From contig OY740774.1 of the NCBI GenBank assembly GCA_963513935.1, positions 89,726,424 to 89,790,423 of the forward strand: a stretch of 64,000 bases of DNA. The letters run 5' to 3'. Below are positions 1-16,029 of this stretch, one piece after another. Both the position numbers and the translations under genes were made by a program. The notes beneath the pieces are model-generated. The model saw only the letters and a list, made by a program, of their open reading frames with translations, searched no databases and was not told the origin of the DNA. Position 1 is the first letter of the stretch, and each line of letters opens with the position of its first letter. The DNA is from Aphrophora alni (lineage: Eukaryota > Arthropoda > Insecta > Hemiptera > Aphrophoridae).

Positions 1-1420
1 AAGGTTTTCATGAGTTCAAACCTTTCAATGTTCTATCTAAACCGGTTCAAAGATGAAAGGGTGTTACTGACTTTTGAACACTAAAATAGGTTTTAACGCT
101 CTAGGTTTTAAGTTCCCTTTTGGTTTTGGTTATTATATTCTACATATGAGTTACAATTTATTGATAGGTTTATATTTTATGAAATGCCCAAACCAATTTT
201 ATATGTGTAGTATTTTTCAGCATATACAATACAAGATAAAGTGGTCTCCATGATTAATTTTAAAGAATAGTGCGTTTGTGTGAATGTAAAAGAGTGGTAT
301 GAATGCAATAAACGAAATTGAAAAAATCCCAATGGGCATTACGGATTTTTGTGTTGCGCAAATATCGTATAAACTTTCTTTTACTCCCACAAAAACACTA
401 AAATTTCAAATTATAATCATTACAAAAGTTTGCAATCACTTCACAGTAAGCTCTGGTATATGTTGAGATATATCTAACCTATGTTTGTTTCTTAAGTCAG
501 TTGTTCGTTTTTATTATACTGAATTACTATGACAACACTTCAGATATTAGTTCTCTCTTTGTATTTTAAATGGGATTTTTCTATTCAATTTTAAGATAAA
601 TGTATACTTTCTCCTCCTAACGGAATAAAAATCTTAAAAAAAAACTAGACTAAAACTTTGTATATTTCAACTGTTGTTTCACAATTTTGAAACAAATATA
701 ACATCTTAATATTACATATATACATTGTGTTAAAAGAGTTGCGTGCCTTTTTTTGTTATTTCTCGATATTTGTTGTATATTGAAACAAATGATAGAGAAA
801 TGTAAGCATTATGAAAACATTTTTCTTATGACGTAATTGTAAAAACAAAATGTTATATTAACAGAACCAGTTATATGTGCACGTCAAAATATATACATAT
901 CTTGATATCTTGTAAACCCCGATCATAAAACATTGTCTAACTATACGCAATATATTTTACGGTATTAATTATGTATTATGTCCACATGATAAATCTATTT
1001 CAATATATTATATTTGACAGTTACATAATTTCTATGACATGTAATATATTAAGAATTGTATTACAAAACGTGTCCAGATCTGTTTATTGATAATGATAAA
1101 TTATTCTTACTTGTATTCACGCAACTTCTAAATATTGTGAATCAATCGCTTTCGTGTGCCCGCCCCCCACAGTTCGTCCACGCTTAATGAGGTATCGATA
1201 GTCCTAAATTGTAGATAATTTCCCATTTTTCTAAGTAGTGAAATATTTAAAAGTTTAAAAATTTGGTCCGTTCTTGTCAAAAATAAGGTCCTATGAAAAA
1301 ACACCAACATTATTTTATTATTTTAAGTAATACATTTTATCACACACAAGTAGTAAAAACATTAAAAATTCACAAATAAAAGTGACACCAATAAAAGGTA
1401 AGCGAGAAACTATTTTATTC
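1..1420. other. AT-rich non-genic stretch
   Basis: No feature is supported here. The short open frame on the minus strand at 1128-1310 has no recognisable motif and fits chance in AT-rich DNA. No repeat unit, terminal repeat or RNA gene could be seen. Confidence 0.5.
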
Positions 1421-1500
1421 GGGAACGTAGCTCAGTTCAGCTGACAAGAGCAAAGCGAATAGATTTTTAATCTAGGAACGCGGTAGCATTCTATCCTACC
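1421..1500 (+). pseudogene. tRNA-Lys(UUU)-like relic, or head of a tRNA-derived SINE
   Basis: The stretch keeps three of the four cloverleaf arms. The D arm reads TAGCTCAGTT and closes with GAGC, so GCTC pairs with GAGC. The anticodon arm is TAGA, a seven-base loop TTTTTAA, then TCTA, which puts UUU (lysine) at the anticodon. A T-arm-like stem GGTAG/CTACC follows, but its loop is nine bases and lacks the TTCRA core. The 5' acceptor side GGGAACG has no partner downstream, where the sequence becomes AATAATAAAA. It is therefore not a functional tRNA. The two readings are a degenerate tRNA pseudogene or the head of a tRNA-Lys-derived SINE. The A-rich and GT/GA-rich sequence just after it would suit a SINE body, but no second copy was found in the window. 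Confidence 0.45.
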
Positions 1501-4236
<2,736 letters not shown>

Positions 4237-4440
4237 CGCATCACACATTTATTTAATAATGATTTTTAACTAAGAAATTTACTGATTAGTTTATTTTGGT
4301 ACATGGCAACAACACATCACACATATTAACAATGACTTTTAACTAAAAAATTTAATGCTTAGTTTATTTTGGCATATTACAGCAACACATCACAAACATT
4401 AAAAATTATTTCAACTAAGAAAGATATTGCTTAGTTAATT
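4237..4440. repeat. Short tandem repeat, ~75-bp unit, about 2.7 copies
   Basis: The anchor CATCAC recurs at about 4239, 4315 and 4388 (spacings 76 and 73). Between anchors the units share the phrases TTTTAACTAA, GATTAGTTTATTTTGG or its variant, and a GCAACAACACATCAC block. The third copy is truncated and more diverged. There is no coding capacity. Confidence 0.75.
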
Positions 4441-6579
4441 AATGTTTAGAAAAAAACTATATTGTCATTATAAAACTCAAAACCCCTCACTGTAACTCAT
4501 CAAAACACTCAAAATGTTTATTGAGAACTGAGTTTATATCCACGTTCACCGATAGTTTCATTATAAATTTGTCACAACAGAATCCGTACAGACAAAGTAA
4601 CGATGTAGCCAATTGAATCCTAAATTTGATTAACATTGGATTCGAATTCTATTATGTATTGTGAATTGGTTCAGTGACAGTGTTTTACTTTTAACTGATA
4701 TATTTACAACCAATTAAGCTGGCTGTGCACGGTGTAAATGGGCTGTAGTGTTAAATAAATACTAAATTACAACTGTACAGACTCAAAAATGAGACTAAAT
4801 AAACATGCGGTGAGCATTTAAAAGAATTGTTATTATTATCTCAAGGGTACTTTTTAAAGCCCCTTTAGGAATTCTCAAACAGCTACTACCTTTCATGAAA
4901 ATATGTTAGCTTCTGATTTACAATTAAAAAAATAATGTTATTTACAATTACCATCTTTGTTAGATTTTCCTCCACCCGCCGTATACTCGTAAAGACCGAC
5001 TATCAGCTGTTGTAATATTATAGAAACATTTTAATCTCGTAGATTCTAAAACTCAATTCTAACTGACATAATTGAGTCAGAAGTAAACAACTTTCTTCCT
5101 TCTCATCGAGGATGGTTTCTGAATACGACCGTTAGCTTCAACTGTTCCTAGTCGCAGTAAATGAAGCAAGTGTTACGCAAATAAGAATGGAGGGGGGTGA
5201 CAAGTTTGTAGGTAACGAATCCCATTCATCAGTAATGACGTCACAACACTAAATGTATCTATTCAGTGATAATATCACGTATTATTTTATATAATGTTAC
5301 AATGTTACTGGACCTGTAACTAAATGATAAAAGTACGAGTACAATATAAGTACACAAAAATCATATTTTAAACCTACTAAATGTCATCACAAATATTTTT
5401 TAATTCGTATTTGTTTTTTAATTTTGTCGTTAAAGGAGCTATTTGCATATAAAGTATTAAATGCATTTTATAATAGAAGCTGTAATAATTCAATTTACAA
5501 AACAGAAAGCCGAGGACAATTCCATCTTAGAAGAATAGGTCAACCTGAATTGTTTAAAACTTTTATTTAAGAGCCTGAAATTAATTAATTTGATAAGTAT
5601 TATGTAAATGAATTGAAATTTTATAACAATTTGAAAATACGTTGTTAGACTTGGATAATAATGATGAACTGGTAAGAGTATTAAAGAATAAAATTAATAA
5701 TATTTAGAAGAAAATTTAATTTATGTTAAATACAATGTATCAGAAATTAAATGTGGTAATAGTTGTAATTATGTAACTTTGCAACTTCCAGTTTGTGTCT
5801 AAATTGATAATGTTTGTAGTTTATTTTCTTTTCACTTGGTAAGAGTAATGCCTAAAATATCTTAAATCAATAACGTAAGTAGACCATATTTATACATTTA
5901 TGTATGTATTCTGGACCAGCCATTGCTTTCTGTAAAAATATGGCTGATATTACAAACAGCAATTCTAAATTTATTGATATTTTTTTTAATTAATTAAATT
6001 ATTATTATAAAAATTAAAAAATACTAACATTTTGTTATTACAAGTTTTCAAGTATTTGTTATCAAACGAAAACACTTCAAAAATTTTGTTTCCGTTCTAT
6101 CTAAAACAAATCCACAACACAATTTGAGGACGTCCGTATGTTTTATCTATACGACACAAATACTTCTGTAAACCTTAAGAAGTTGCACTGGTAAACCTAC
6201 ATTAAATTGACTGGTACTTTTATAAGACTTTTGTCGGAATAATAAAAAATCAAAAGCATAATTATTTTATCATTTTAGGTTTTGTTATTCATACCATAAA
6301 AACACATTTAGAAACAACTTTATCTTTTTAGGAAATATTCTGAGATTGAACTATTTCAGTACGTTATTTTGTAACGGTTTCATAATTTTGTGTTTTACCT
6401 CCCTGAATACTTTAAAAAAATTGTTGTACATTGAGTAAAACTAGTGTGGTAAATTAAATGTCACAATACTTAATGAAATATTCGAATTTTGACAACAGAA
6501 AAACACGCGAAAAACAGCGTTTCAACTATGAAATTATCATCTATAATTGTTATATGAATTCAATCTACATATAAAATGG
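4441..6579. other. AT-rich non-genic stretch
   Basis: No supported feature. Sequence is AT-rich with homopolymer runs, and no recognisable coding remnant or repeat family was found. Confidence 0.4.
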
Positions 6580-6640
6580 TTTTGTACTGTAACAACTGAA
6601 GATGAATTAGTTACGAAACGTCAACTTATTAGTGTTTTTT
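6580..6640 (+). ncRNA. Weak hammerhead-ribozyme-like motif
   Basis: The 7-nt core CTGAAGA (6596-6602) matches the hammerhead consensus CUGANGA. It is followed by an extra T, a poor stem II candidate (6604-6614), then GAAA (6615-6618), a two-base gap CG, and TC (6621-6622) where cleavage would follow. Stem II is only weakly paired, and stem I does not pair next to the core. This is the same layout as the stronger motifs at 22.35, 42.0 and 60.0 kb, so it may be a decayed relative. Taken alone it would not be convincing. Confidence 0.25.
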
Positions 6641-6681
6641 AAAGTATTGATTAACAAAACACAAGTTCAAAATATTGTTAT

Positions 6682-6685
<4 letters not shown>

Positions 6686-6745
<60 letters not shown>
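6686..6745. repeat. (TA)n microsatellite
   Basis: About 30 TA dinucleotides without interruption. Short open frames running through it (poly Tyr-Ile) are artefacts of the repeat. Confidence 0.97.
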
Positions 6746-6746
<1 letters not shown>

Positions 6747-7734
6747 CTGAGTGGAACAGAAAGAAAAGTATTCACTGTCATAAATATACAAGAAGTGTTT
6801 TCCCTATTACTTACAAAAGTTGGTACGACGGGAAGATATGAGGGAATTGGGGTAAAATATTTGTGTTATAAACTGTTACTGCATTACACAAGAGACAATA
6901 AACTGAGTAATATTTCATAAAGTCTAGTGGTCACAGCCCGCCGTATTGTTATTATACTTGTGGTTGTCTGTTGCAACCAACAACAATATATGTGGTAATG
7001 GAAAAACAAACTCTAGTTACAGACTAGGAGGGACGGTATAAGTAAGTCTCGTCGAAATCAGTGGATTCAGTACATTCAAGATTTGGTGTTTTGGGGAAAA
7101 TGTTAAATTAAATTGTAGTCAACTTTGAATTTCATAAATCTCAAACAATAAATACTGAAATCGTACATTTTTAACATATTTCAATTTTTGGACCATAGTT
7201 CTATGTAATTTAACCGATTACTAGCAATATTGAAACTGTGGGAATCCTGCAGAATTTTGTATCAATCTACCTATTCTATAATAAGTACCGATCATAACAC
7301 ACACTTCACATCAAAATCAATATGGAGAAACAAATAAACACCCGAACAGTCAGACGTAATTCTGTAAATGGTCTAAATATATTCCTTAGAAGAGCACTAA
7401 ATATAGAACTTTCTATATTTTAGCAGCATTAAAATTACATGTATAGACGGACTTACAAAAAACGTTCGTTCACCCCCCCCCCCAATTTATTATGATTGTG
7501 AGAGCTAAATGCGGTTTACTAAATTCATCTTTGCAGTGAGGTCTACTTCAACAAGGTTTCTGTTTAGAGTTATCGATTTAAGAGAGAGAGAGAGAGAGAG
7601 AGGAAGAGGTAAGTAAAACATTCAAATTCAACATAGTCATGTGACATCATTTTTAAGGATAGGACGAGGCAAAACGAGAATAAAATGGTGATTCAACCAC
7701 GAAAACAAAATGGCAGCTGTTAATTTGCTTATAT
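6746..7734. other. Non-genic stretch with simple repeats
   Basis: No gene is seen. It contains a poly-C run near 7472-7483 and a short GA microsatellite at 7581-7602. Confidence 0.45.
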
Positions 7735-9905
7735 TACGATAACTAAAGGAGTCAATTGTATTTTTATTTTTTGAACATATTTACAGATACGAGTGGCTAC
7801 CTCAATAAGTCCCTCACTGTGAAGAAAATTGTTTTTGGACTTAGTACAGCTGTTAACATTGTACTAAGATAGATAAAAAATCAATTGTGCTTCCCCTCCT
7901 TAACCTTAATGTTATTTTAGAATCTTTAGAGACATGAGGGCTACTTCATTAGTACCTCTCTATGACAAAGATTGTTTATGGACTATAAAACGTAAAATGT
8001 CAGGTATTAACGTTGTATTAAGATATACAAAAAAAGCAACTGTACTTCCCCTCCTTAACCTTAATGTTATTTTAGAATCTTTAGAGACATGAGGGCTACT
8101 TCATTAGTCCCTCTCTATGACAAAGATTGTTTATGGACTATAAAACGTAAAATGGCAGGTATTAACGTTGTATTAAGATATACAAAAAGCAACTGTACTT
8201 CCCCTCCTTAACCTTAATGTTATTTTAGAATCTTTAGAGACATGAGGGCTACTTCATTAGTCCCTCTCTATGACAAAGATTGTTTTTGGACTATAAAACG
8301 TAAAATGTCAGGTATTAACGATGTATTATGATATATAATAAAGCACCTGTACTTCCCCTCCCTAACCTTAATGTTATTTTAGAATCTTAAGAGACATGAG
8401 GGCTACTTGATTACTCCTTCTCTACGACAAATATTGTTTATGGACTATAAAACGTAGAATGTCAGGTATTAACGTTGTATTAAGATATACAAAAAAAGCA
8501 ACTGTACTTCCCCTCCTTAACCTTAATGTTATTTTAGAATCTTTATAGACATGAGGGCTACTTCATTAGTCCCTCTCTACGACAACGATTGTTTTTGGAC
8601 TATAAAACGTAAAATGTCGAGTATTAACGTTGTATTAAGATATAGAAAAAACAACTGTACTTCCCCTCCTTAACCTTAATGTTATTTCAGAATCTTTTGA
8701 CATACATTAGTCCCTTTCAATGACCAATTTTATTTATTTTATTTTTTTACTATAAAGACTAAAATTGTGAGGCTGTTAACGTAATTGTGTTAAGATAACT
8801 AAAAATGGAAATTGTATTTTCGTTTAATAACATTAAAGATATTTTAGAATCTTCTGAGATAAGAGGGGCTACTTCATTAGATCCTATTTAAGACAAAGAT
8901 TGTTTTTGGACTATAAAATTTAAAATTTCTGATGTTAACGTTATATTAAGATAGATAATAAATCAATTATATTTCCCCTCCTTAACCTTAATGTTATTTC
9001 AGAATCTATTAAGATACTTGGGGCTACTTCATTAGTCTCTCTCTGCAACGTACATTGTTTTTGGACTACAAACACTAAAATCGTAGCTGTTAATGTATTA
9101 TGATAGCGAAAAAGGGAAATTTTATTTCCCATCTAAACTTGATTGTTTTTTTCAGAAACATTTGGGATTCGAGAAGCTACTTCAATTAATCCACCACTAC
9201 AAAGAGTGTTTTTTTTACTACAAATATTAAAATAACAGCTGTTCATATGATTGTATTAGACAGATAATAAAATAAATTGTATTTCCCCTCCTTAACTTTA
9301 TATTTATTTGAAAATATTTTAAGATGCGAGGGACTACTTCATTAGTCCCTCACTATGATGAAGTTTGTTTTGGGACTTTAAAATTATAATTTGGTGGCTG
9401 TTAACGTCATTGTATTAAGATAGATAAAAAAGGAAATTGTATTTCCCCACGTTACCTTCATGGTTTTTGAGAATCCTTTCGGATACACGGAGCTTTCTCA
9501 TTAAGTCCCTAATTACATAGAAGATCCTATATAAACTTTGTATAATAATATTTTTTGAGATTCGAGAGGATACTATAATTAGTTCATCACTCCGAAGTAG
9601 ATCGTTTTCGACTATATTAACAGTAACTATGATACCAACTGATAACGTGATTGTATTAAGATGACAAAAAAAGGGAATTTTATTTCCCAATCTAAACTTT
9701 ATTTTTTATTTAGAATCTTTTGAGATATGAGGAGCTACTTCACTCACTACGAATACGATTGTGACGGCTGTTAACGTGATTGCATTAAGATAGCTAAAAA
9801 AGGAAATTGCATTTCCCCAAGTTAACTTCATTGTTTTTGAGAAGCCTTTCAGATACGAGGAGCTTTCTCATTAAGTCCCTCATTACATAGAAGATTGCCA
9901 CAAAC
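7735..9905. repeat. Degenerate ~154-bp tandem array, about 13-14 units
   Basis: The anchor CTTCCCCTCCTTAACC recurs at 7890, 8045, 8198, 8352 (variant), 8507 and 8660, giving spacings of 155, 153, 154, 155 and 153 bp. A second phrase, GGGCTACTTCATTAGTCCCT, marks each unit. Units between about 7.89 and 8.70 kb are very similar. Those from 8.8 kb to the end are increasingly diverged, with indels and TTTCCCC variants near 8972, 9280, 9440 and 9810. Homogeneous centre and decayed edges are usual for arrays kept alike by unequal exchange. The open frames within it have no protein character. Confidence 0.93.
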
Positions 9906-12871
9906 TGTTTTTAGTAATTAATTATTAACAAAGTTAACGAGAAGTTAAAGTTTCTTTTCAGTCGCCCTAGATATAATGATTCAATTTTAAAAACTGCATT
10001 CGGTTCACTTCAAATAATTAATTTTTTATTTCATTCGTAAAATTGGTATATAAAACAATTACTTTGAGAACGGAAACATATTACATATCAATTATTTTAA
10101 GTTGTTTTTTTAAAGTCGTTTCAATTCCGTATGAATTTGTTTTCACATTTTATTATTTAAATTTTACTCATCTATCATAAATATCTGGTAAATTCAGAAC
10201 ATCCATAAGCTTCTCCTTAAATAAATCCCCAATTTTTGATAACAATAATAAATCCAATGTCGATTTTACTTTTGATTTTATAAAAGCTGATCGTATTCAA
10301 GTTCAGCATTAAACAGTGTTGCCCAAGATAACAGGTCAAATAATCGTAATATTTATAAAGACTAAATGACAGAGAACAAATTTTTTTTACTGAGTTTTAC
10401 ATAAACGTTTGGTGTGAATATAGATTTTTCCATACCATAATAATATATAAATCAATCAATAAGAAAAAAGCGTTTCAATGGTTAAAGAATGTTTTAAATC
10501 GGTTGAGCCTTTATTCTTTTTATACTATTACCATTAAAAACAAGACAATTTTTACAAATTTCTCTCCACTAAATAATGCACAAAATTTAAAAATAATTAA
10601 ACTCGATTTGTGAAAAAAGAAAAGAGGTAGGAGTATAATTTATTATATAGGTATCTATACCTCGGCAATAACATTGTTATCTTGTCTTTAGGGAGGGGGA
10701 TAAACTTGGCAACGTCACAACGATTGTCAGCATTCCTGCTTCGCCTAAAAGTCGCACTGTGGATCAGTTCAGTAAATTAATCTACGCGGCTGTTCCACCC
10801 TTTTTATAGGCTTGGATAATGTTCTCCCATCAGTTTGTATATTGCTCTAAGTTAATATGAAATTAACTTGGGAGGAGTGCATCAAATGAATAATAATGTT
10901 AATTTCATTAAATTTACAACATAATTAAAAAATAATCCAATGGAAGAAAACGCACAAGTTTCCACAAACAAGTTACTTTGTACGAAAGTCGAACTTTTTT
11001 AATTCATTATCTTCCTTTTTATTAGTTTTAGAGTTTAATCGGACATTTACAATTATATCCATAAATTACATTATTATTCGACGTTTCGAAAGAATGAATC
11101 TACTCCAATTGTCTCGTAAAATAAACCTAAAACATGACGAAAGCCTATAATATACCCTTCGACTATTTTGGAAAATTAAATAAAACCTAACAACTAAAGA
11201 AAAGAACACAGTTCTAAAACCTTGAGCTGTAAAAATAGAATCTCATACTTTTAAGGACGCACCTCGGTACTGTCTTCCTGCTTAGTTATTTACAGTAGGT
11301 ATATCACCAGTAATATAAATATGGGTGTGCTGGGTGGAATCGTGGTTCAGGCGTCAGATGAATAGCTATAAGCGAGACTTAGTAAATTTTATTATTATAA
11401 TATGTATTCTAAAATGAATTTAGACACAAGATAACCAACCACATGTAAATGTCGTCGACACTAGTGCTCCTAAACGGTCTTCATAGTAATTAGGGAACTT
11501 CTGTAAGATGCATAAGGCTCAGCTTACTTTTTTACCCAGCGTTCCATAAATGCCTTGCATTTACTAGAAGATATTATCTGCTTTAATAAACTAATTATTA
11601 AATTGAACATTCAACATTATCAAACAGATGTAATATCAGTAAACACCAGAATCGTGCTATTTTATATACACGGAACAATCGTAACCATAAACAGTGATTT
11701 ATTGAGTTAAAAAAAGTGTTAAACTTTCTTTAAAACATAACTAATCAAAGTAAATCAAATTTAGAGTGTTCAAAGAAAGCTCACTCTTAAAATAATCTTA
11801 GCACCCTAATGATAACACACCCTGTACGTAGGCCTGCGTGTAACAGAAACGACAGAGCAGCAAATAAAACACACAATCACGTTCAGTTCCTGAGTAGAAA
11901 AGTTTTGATTAATTTATCCAAGAGTCGTCGGGTTACTGCCTCTCCTACGTGGCCATTGTTACGTTTACATCTTCAAGTATTTATATTGTAAATCGCAATC
12001 CCGCTTTGATAAACTGTGGAAAAACATTGCACAAACTTTCTCACTCATCCATTCTCCAAAACCCAACACTAAGGTGTCAGTTCGGTAGTTATCTATCCAA
12101 AAAAATTATTTAAATATAACCAAAATTCACTTCTTTGCCTCAGAGGAAATCGCATTTCATTAAAATCCAGCTACTAAAGCAGCTAAGTGTATTTTTGTTT
12201 TCCTTAATATAATTCACATTTCACTACAAACTCAACGAAATCTGTAAAGTTGTTTTTGAGACATTACGTCTTTCATAACAGAAATTTTATTTATTTTTTG
12301 AACCGTCAAACTACCCGGTTCTTAAAACTAAATTAAAATTCCTCAAAAGCGGCTATAACTGTTTTATACAATTTTTCTGTAGCCTGTAAGAATCCAAACA
12401 ATACGTGTTGGTTGTCATCTGTCCATATAGTCGGTTCCTAAAGTAGTGTTAAAACCAAAATCGATTAAGGTTATAAAAGACGTGATTTTTCGAAATCGGC
12501 TGCAAATTTTGAATAAAAAAATCTAGGAGTTAATGAACCAAAGCCGTGTGCATAATCAAAAGTAAAAAAAATATTATCTTTCAGAAATAATTGGCCAATG
12601 AGTAGGATCGGTAGACATTTCATGGTCTCTGGTGACGACGACTCTATGAGAGTCATTGCATTAGGTGGAATTTAAAAATAACAAATTGTAACTTTTGGAA
12701 CACCCTGTGTGAGGAAGGGAAAATAACTCATTACTCTGCGTACTCTAGGTAACATTACACTCATTGCAGAGAGAGCACGTAATTGATTTTAATTACTCCA
12801 CACTAGTATATATTTTAACCAAACCTGCTTGGTTTTTTCGTTAAAATAAATTGTCTAATAAATATATTGTT
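9906..12871. other. AT-rich non-genic stretch
   Basis: No gene or repeat family could be supported. A mildly GC-richer patch at 10670-10800 and another at 11250-11540 show no recognisable coding or RNA signature. Confidence 0.4.
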
Positions 12872-13137
12872 GGTTAGTTATCTTAATTTTGTGTCAGACA
12901 ATCAAAACAACCTTGTGGTTAACTGGTTTTGACGGTTAAACCGTCATCGTTAGTTATAAAACATCGTGAAGTCGTTCAGCCATATGGAAGTTTTGTCCCA
13001 TTAAAACTGGTAATTATTGTTGAGTTTTAAATACTATTGAAGAAACGCTATTAAAATTAAAAATATAAAAATATGAAACCGGTAATCTACAAGGATGAAA
13101 TTTGAATTGTCTGACAGAAAAATTAAGATAGTTAACC
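12872..13137. mobile_element. Candidate MITE with ~35-bp terminal inverted repeats
   Basis: The left end starts GGTTAGTTATCTTAATTTTG and runs to 12906. The right end (13101-13137), read on the minus strand, starts GGTTAACTATCTTAATTTTT. Both arms continue through TGTCAGACAATC or its near copy. The enclosed ~195 bp is non-coding and holds a short perfect palindrome at 12931-12945 (GACGGTTAAACCGTC). No convincing target-site duplication is visible, so the superfamily cannot be named. Confidence 0.55.
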
Positions 13138-15039
13138 TATAATACATTCACGAATGCACAATCCAAGAGGCTACACTAAAAAATATGTTTAAAATAAATG
13201 TCTACATTTTTTGTTAAAAAAGTAGTATTTTTCCATGGTGATTTCCTTTCATAAAGGTGTACAACATCGTACTTACGGAAAAAAAAAACCCCTTACTGTT
13301 CAAATATTTGAATTTGTTGATTGAGAAACATTTGAATAAATAATCAAAAATGAAAACTTATACAAACATCTGAAGGCATATATTTGCCTTCTATTTATTG
13401 CTAGCAAATTTCAACTTTAACAATGCATTTGGCAGAATACAGTGCGCTTGACTGATATGTATTGTAAGTTATCTATAACAAGACTTTGAAGGCGCTTTTA
13501 AAATAAATTTTCATCGGTGAGTTGTATAATATCTTGAAATATAAAAAAAAAAATATTATTGTTATAAAGGAAAGAAGAAAAATACTGCTCTAACTTTCTC
13601 ACAAACTCATTTATAATACTAAAAATAATACTATTTAGTATCTTCCCCAAAATATAATCAACACATTTTTTTTCTATATTCAAAAGTCAGAGCTGTTTCC
13701 ATACATTTCTAACATCCTTTAAACTAAAGTTCAACAATTTCAAAATGGCTGATGATTCAACTGTTTTTCTGATTTGGTTTTCTGTTTAGGACCGATATGA
13801 ACACGTAATATCTTATTATGTTAGTTGACTATCTTAACTTATATTCTTTAATCTCCCAAGAAGGATATAGGTCCGCAAGAAAACCTATCTAATTACCTAC
13901 CTATACTTTAAATTCTTATTCTCTGCGCTCTTTTCTTTCTGTCATCTACTCTCTATTATCGTTGTGTCACTGTTCCCTGACACTTTTTCCATTCACTCTC
14001 TTTACCATTCACAACTTTTTATTCAGTTTCTCCTTAACTTTAACACCGAAAAGGGCCACAGAAAGATGTTACAAAAAAAAATTATACAAGTCCCTTTATG
14101 TATCAAATGGGAATATACAAATGGATATTTTAAAATATATTGACTTTTAATTTTCTCATGTACGGTATACGAAATATTGTGATCTCAAAAAAAAAATAAC
14201 TGATTTTTATATTTTAAAGACGCCACTAAACAAAAACTAACCTAATTTTGTAACTAGGTTCCGTATCATGTTTGTTGGAGAACTTCGTTAACCACAAACA
14301 TTGATAAGTAAAATACAAAATAACAGCAAAGTTTTAAATTTCGAAAAAAAAGTTTTTCCAGGTTACACTTATACCTATATCGTAAACAGTTCACCCATTC
14401 ACAGGTCTAAATCTGCATCCAATGATGCTCTAATGTGTTTTCAACTATGCAAATATATATAACTAAAAAATTTCAATTGTGAAAAAGATAACTTCAATAT
14501 TATAAAGTATCATCAATAACAGCTGTACACTCCGTTTCACATTTAGCTGACAGTGTGTGCTGCTAGGCTGCGCTATTACGCGATTAAAAAACATCGTGCC
14601 TACAATGTTTGGGACAAGAGAAGCAATTAGTATTTAAAAAAATTGTTTTAAGACATTTACAATGAGTTTAAAAGAGAGAGAGTTTTCAATATGAATTTAT
14701 TTCCCTTAAGAAATACATGGTAATGAAAATAATAATTAATTTTTTATATTTCTCACGTACAGAGATATTTCTTGAGAGATGTTCTAAAATAATATTTTTG
14801 TTAGTACTTCCTTTTGTGTGAGAAAGTTAGTGCAATATTTTTACATCCTTTATTTTTATGATTTTATTTTATAATATGAAGGACTCCTTAAACAAAAGTT
14901 AAATATGTACATTATTCGTTTATTTGTATTTAAATGAGCTCAGACATTCATGACAAATACTAACTTTATATATGTTATAAGGAATGGTTGGTATGGTTGT
15001 GTGAGAATGGAAGGTTATCAGGAACTATCCTAAGCTTTC
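13138..15039. other. AT-rich non-genic stretch
   Basis: No supported gene. Several short frames are present without recognisable motifs. Confidence 0.4.
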
Positions 15040-15125
15040 CCACAGGACTATCCGAATCCTATTAGTGTAATCCCTCCCTGACACTTAACATGTAATCTAC
15101 TAGATAATGCAGGAACCTCAGCTAC
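15040..15125 (+). repeat. Dispersed repeat copy A (relative at 53085-53215, opposite strand)
   Basis: The phrases TCCCACAGGACT, AATCCTATTA, AATCCCT and GACACTTAACATGTAATCTA occur here in order. They recur in the same order on the minus strand at about 53.09-53.21 kb. Spacing differs by small indels, so these are diverged members of one interspersed family. Its nature is unknown. Confidence 0.6.
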
Positions 15126-15342
15126 TATTATTGAAAATTAATTGACAATCAGGAATTAATTTGTGTACAACTTTAGTCCGAGTAGTTCTATATCAAGAGT
15201 CTGAACTGATTTGGTATAACCTTACTTTTACATAAATACATGTAATTAAATTATCCATCAAAATTACGTTTTTAACTCTAGTCTATTGAATTTTATGATT
15301 TCAAGATATTACTTGTTAAAATTAATTGTATATAGTGGTGTA

Positions 15343-15346
<4 letters not shown>

Positions 15347-15386
<40 letters not shown>
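15347..15386. repeat. (TA)n microsatellite
   Basis: About 20 TA dinucleotides, uninterrupted. Confidence 0.95.
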
Positions 15387-15390
<4 letters not shown>

Positions 15391-16029
15391 CTCAAATATT
15401 ATTCCAATAAATAGAAGAGACTATAAACTATTATATATCATACAAAACAAAATCATGTAAAACTTATCTGTTGGAACTTCCCAAAATGTTTTCCATTAAC
15501 CGATTTGTCGATATTATTTCTAAATGAAGAAACCATAAACTCTAAATAATCAAATATACAAGTAATAAATGAAATATCGTGTTGTCAAGAAACTATAGGG
15601 AAGATACTAGAATATAAAAATAGTTAATTTTTTGTTGTTTTAGTTATCCATTGTGAGCTCTCTCCTTCTGTACATAACGTTCCGGGTTCGATCACTTTGG
15701 GGGCTAGAAAAATTTCAACGGTAATCCATGATCGTAAGAATAAAAAGAGGGAAAACAAATCCTGATCACAAAAGCTAAAATTAGGACGACAGGAACTCGT
15801 TCTGCTGACCGTCTAATGCCCCAAGACCTACAACGAACTATAGTGCTAAGGATTTCCTTATGTATTCAGCGTAAAACGCGTTCAATCATGAGTTTTAAAC
15901 CAAAAGTCGACTTTTGTTTAAGCGCAATTGTCATAAAAGATAAGACATTTCATGAGTACGATATTGTAAAATTAAAACTTTTTTATTTTATTTGTAGTCG
16001 TCTTAGACTGTTTGTTTCATAAATACAAC
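15387..16029. other. Non-genic stretch before the satellite
   Basis: No gene is supported. At about 15690-15702 the string GGGTTCGATCAC resembles a tRNA B box, but no matching A box or cloverleaf could be placed, so no tRNA or SINE is called. Confidence 0.35.

Noticed and set aside
11070..11110. Another GAAACGTC word on the minus strand, as in hammerhead-like motifs
   Set aside because: No core heptamer or paired stems could be placed around it.
15685..15710. tRNA B-box-like GGGTTCGATCAC
   Set aside because: No A box or cloverleaf arms at suitable spacing.
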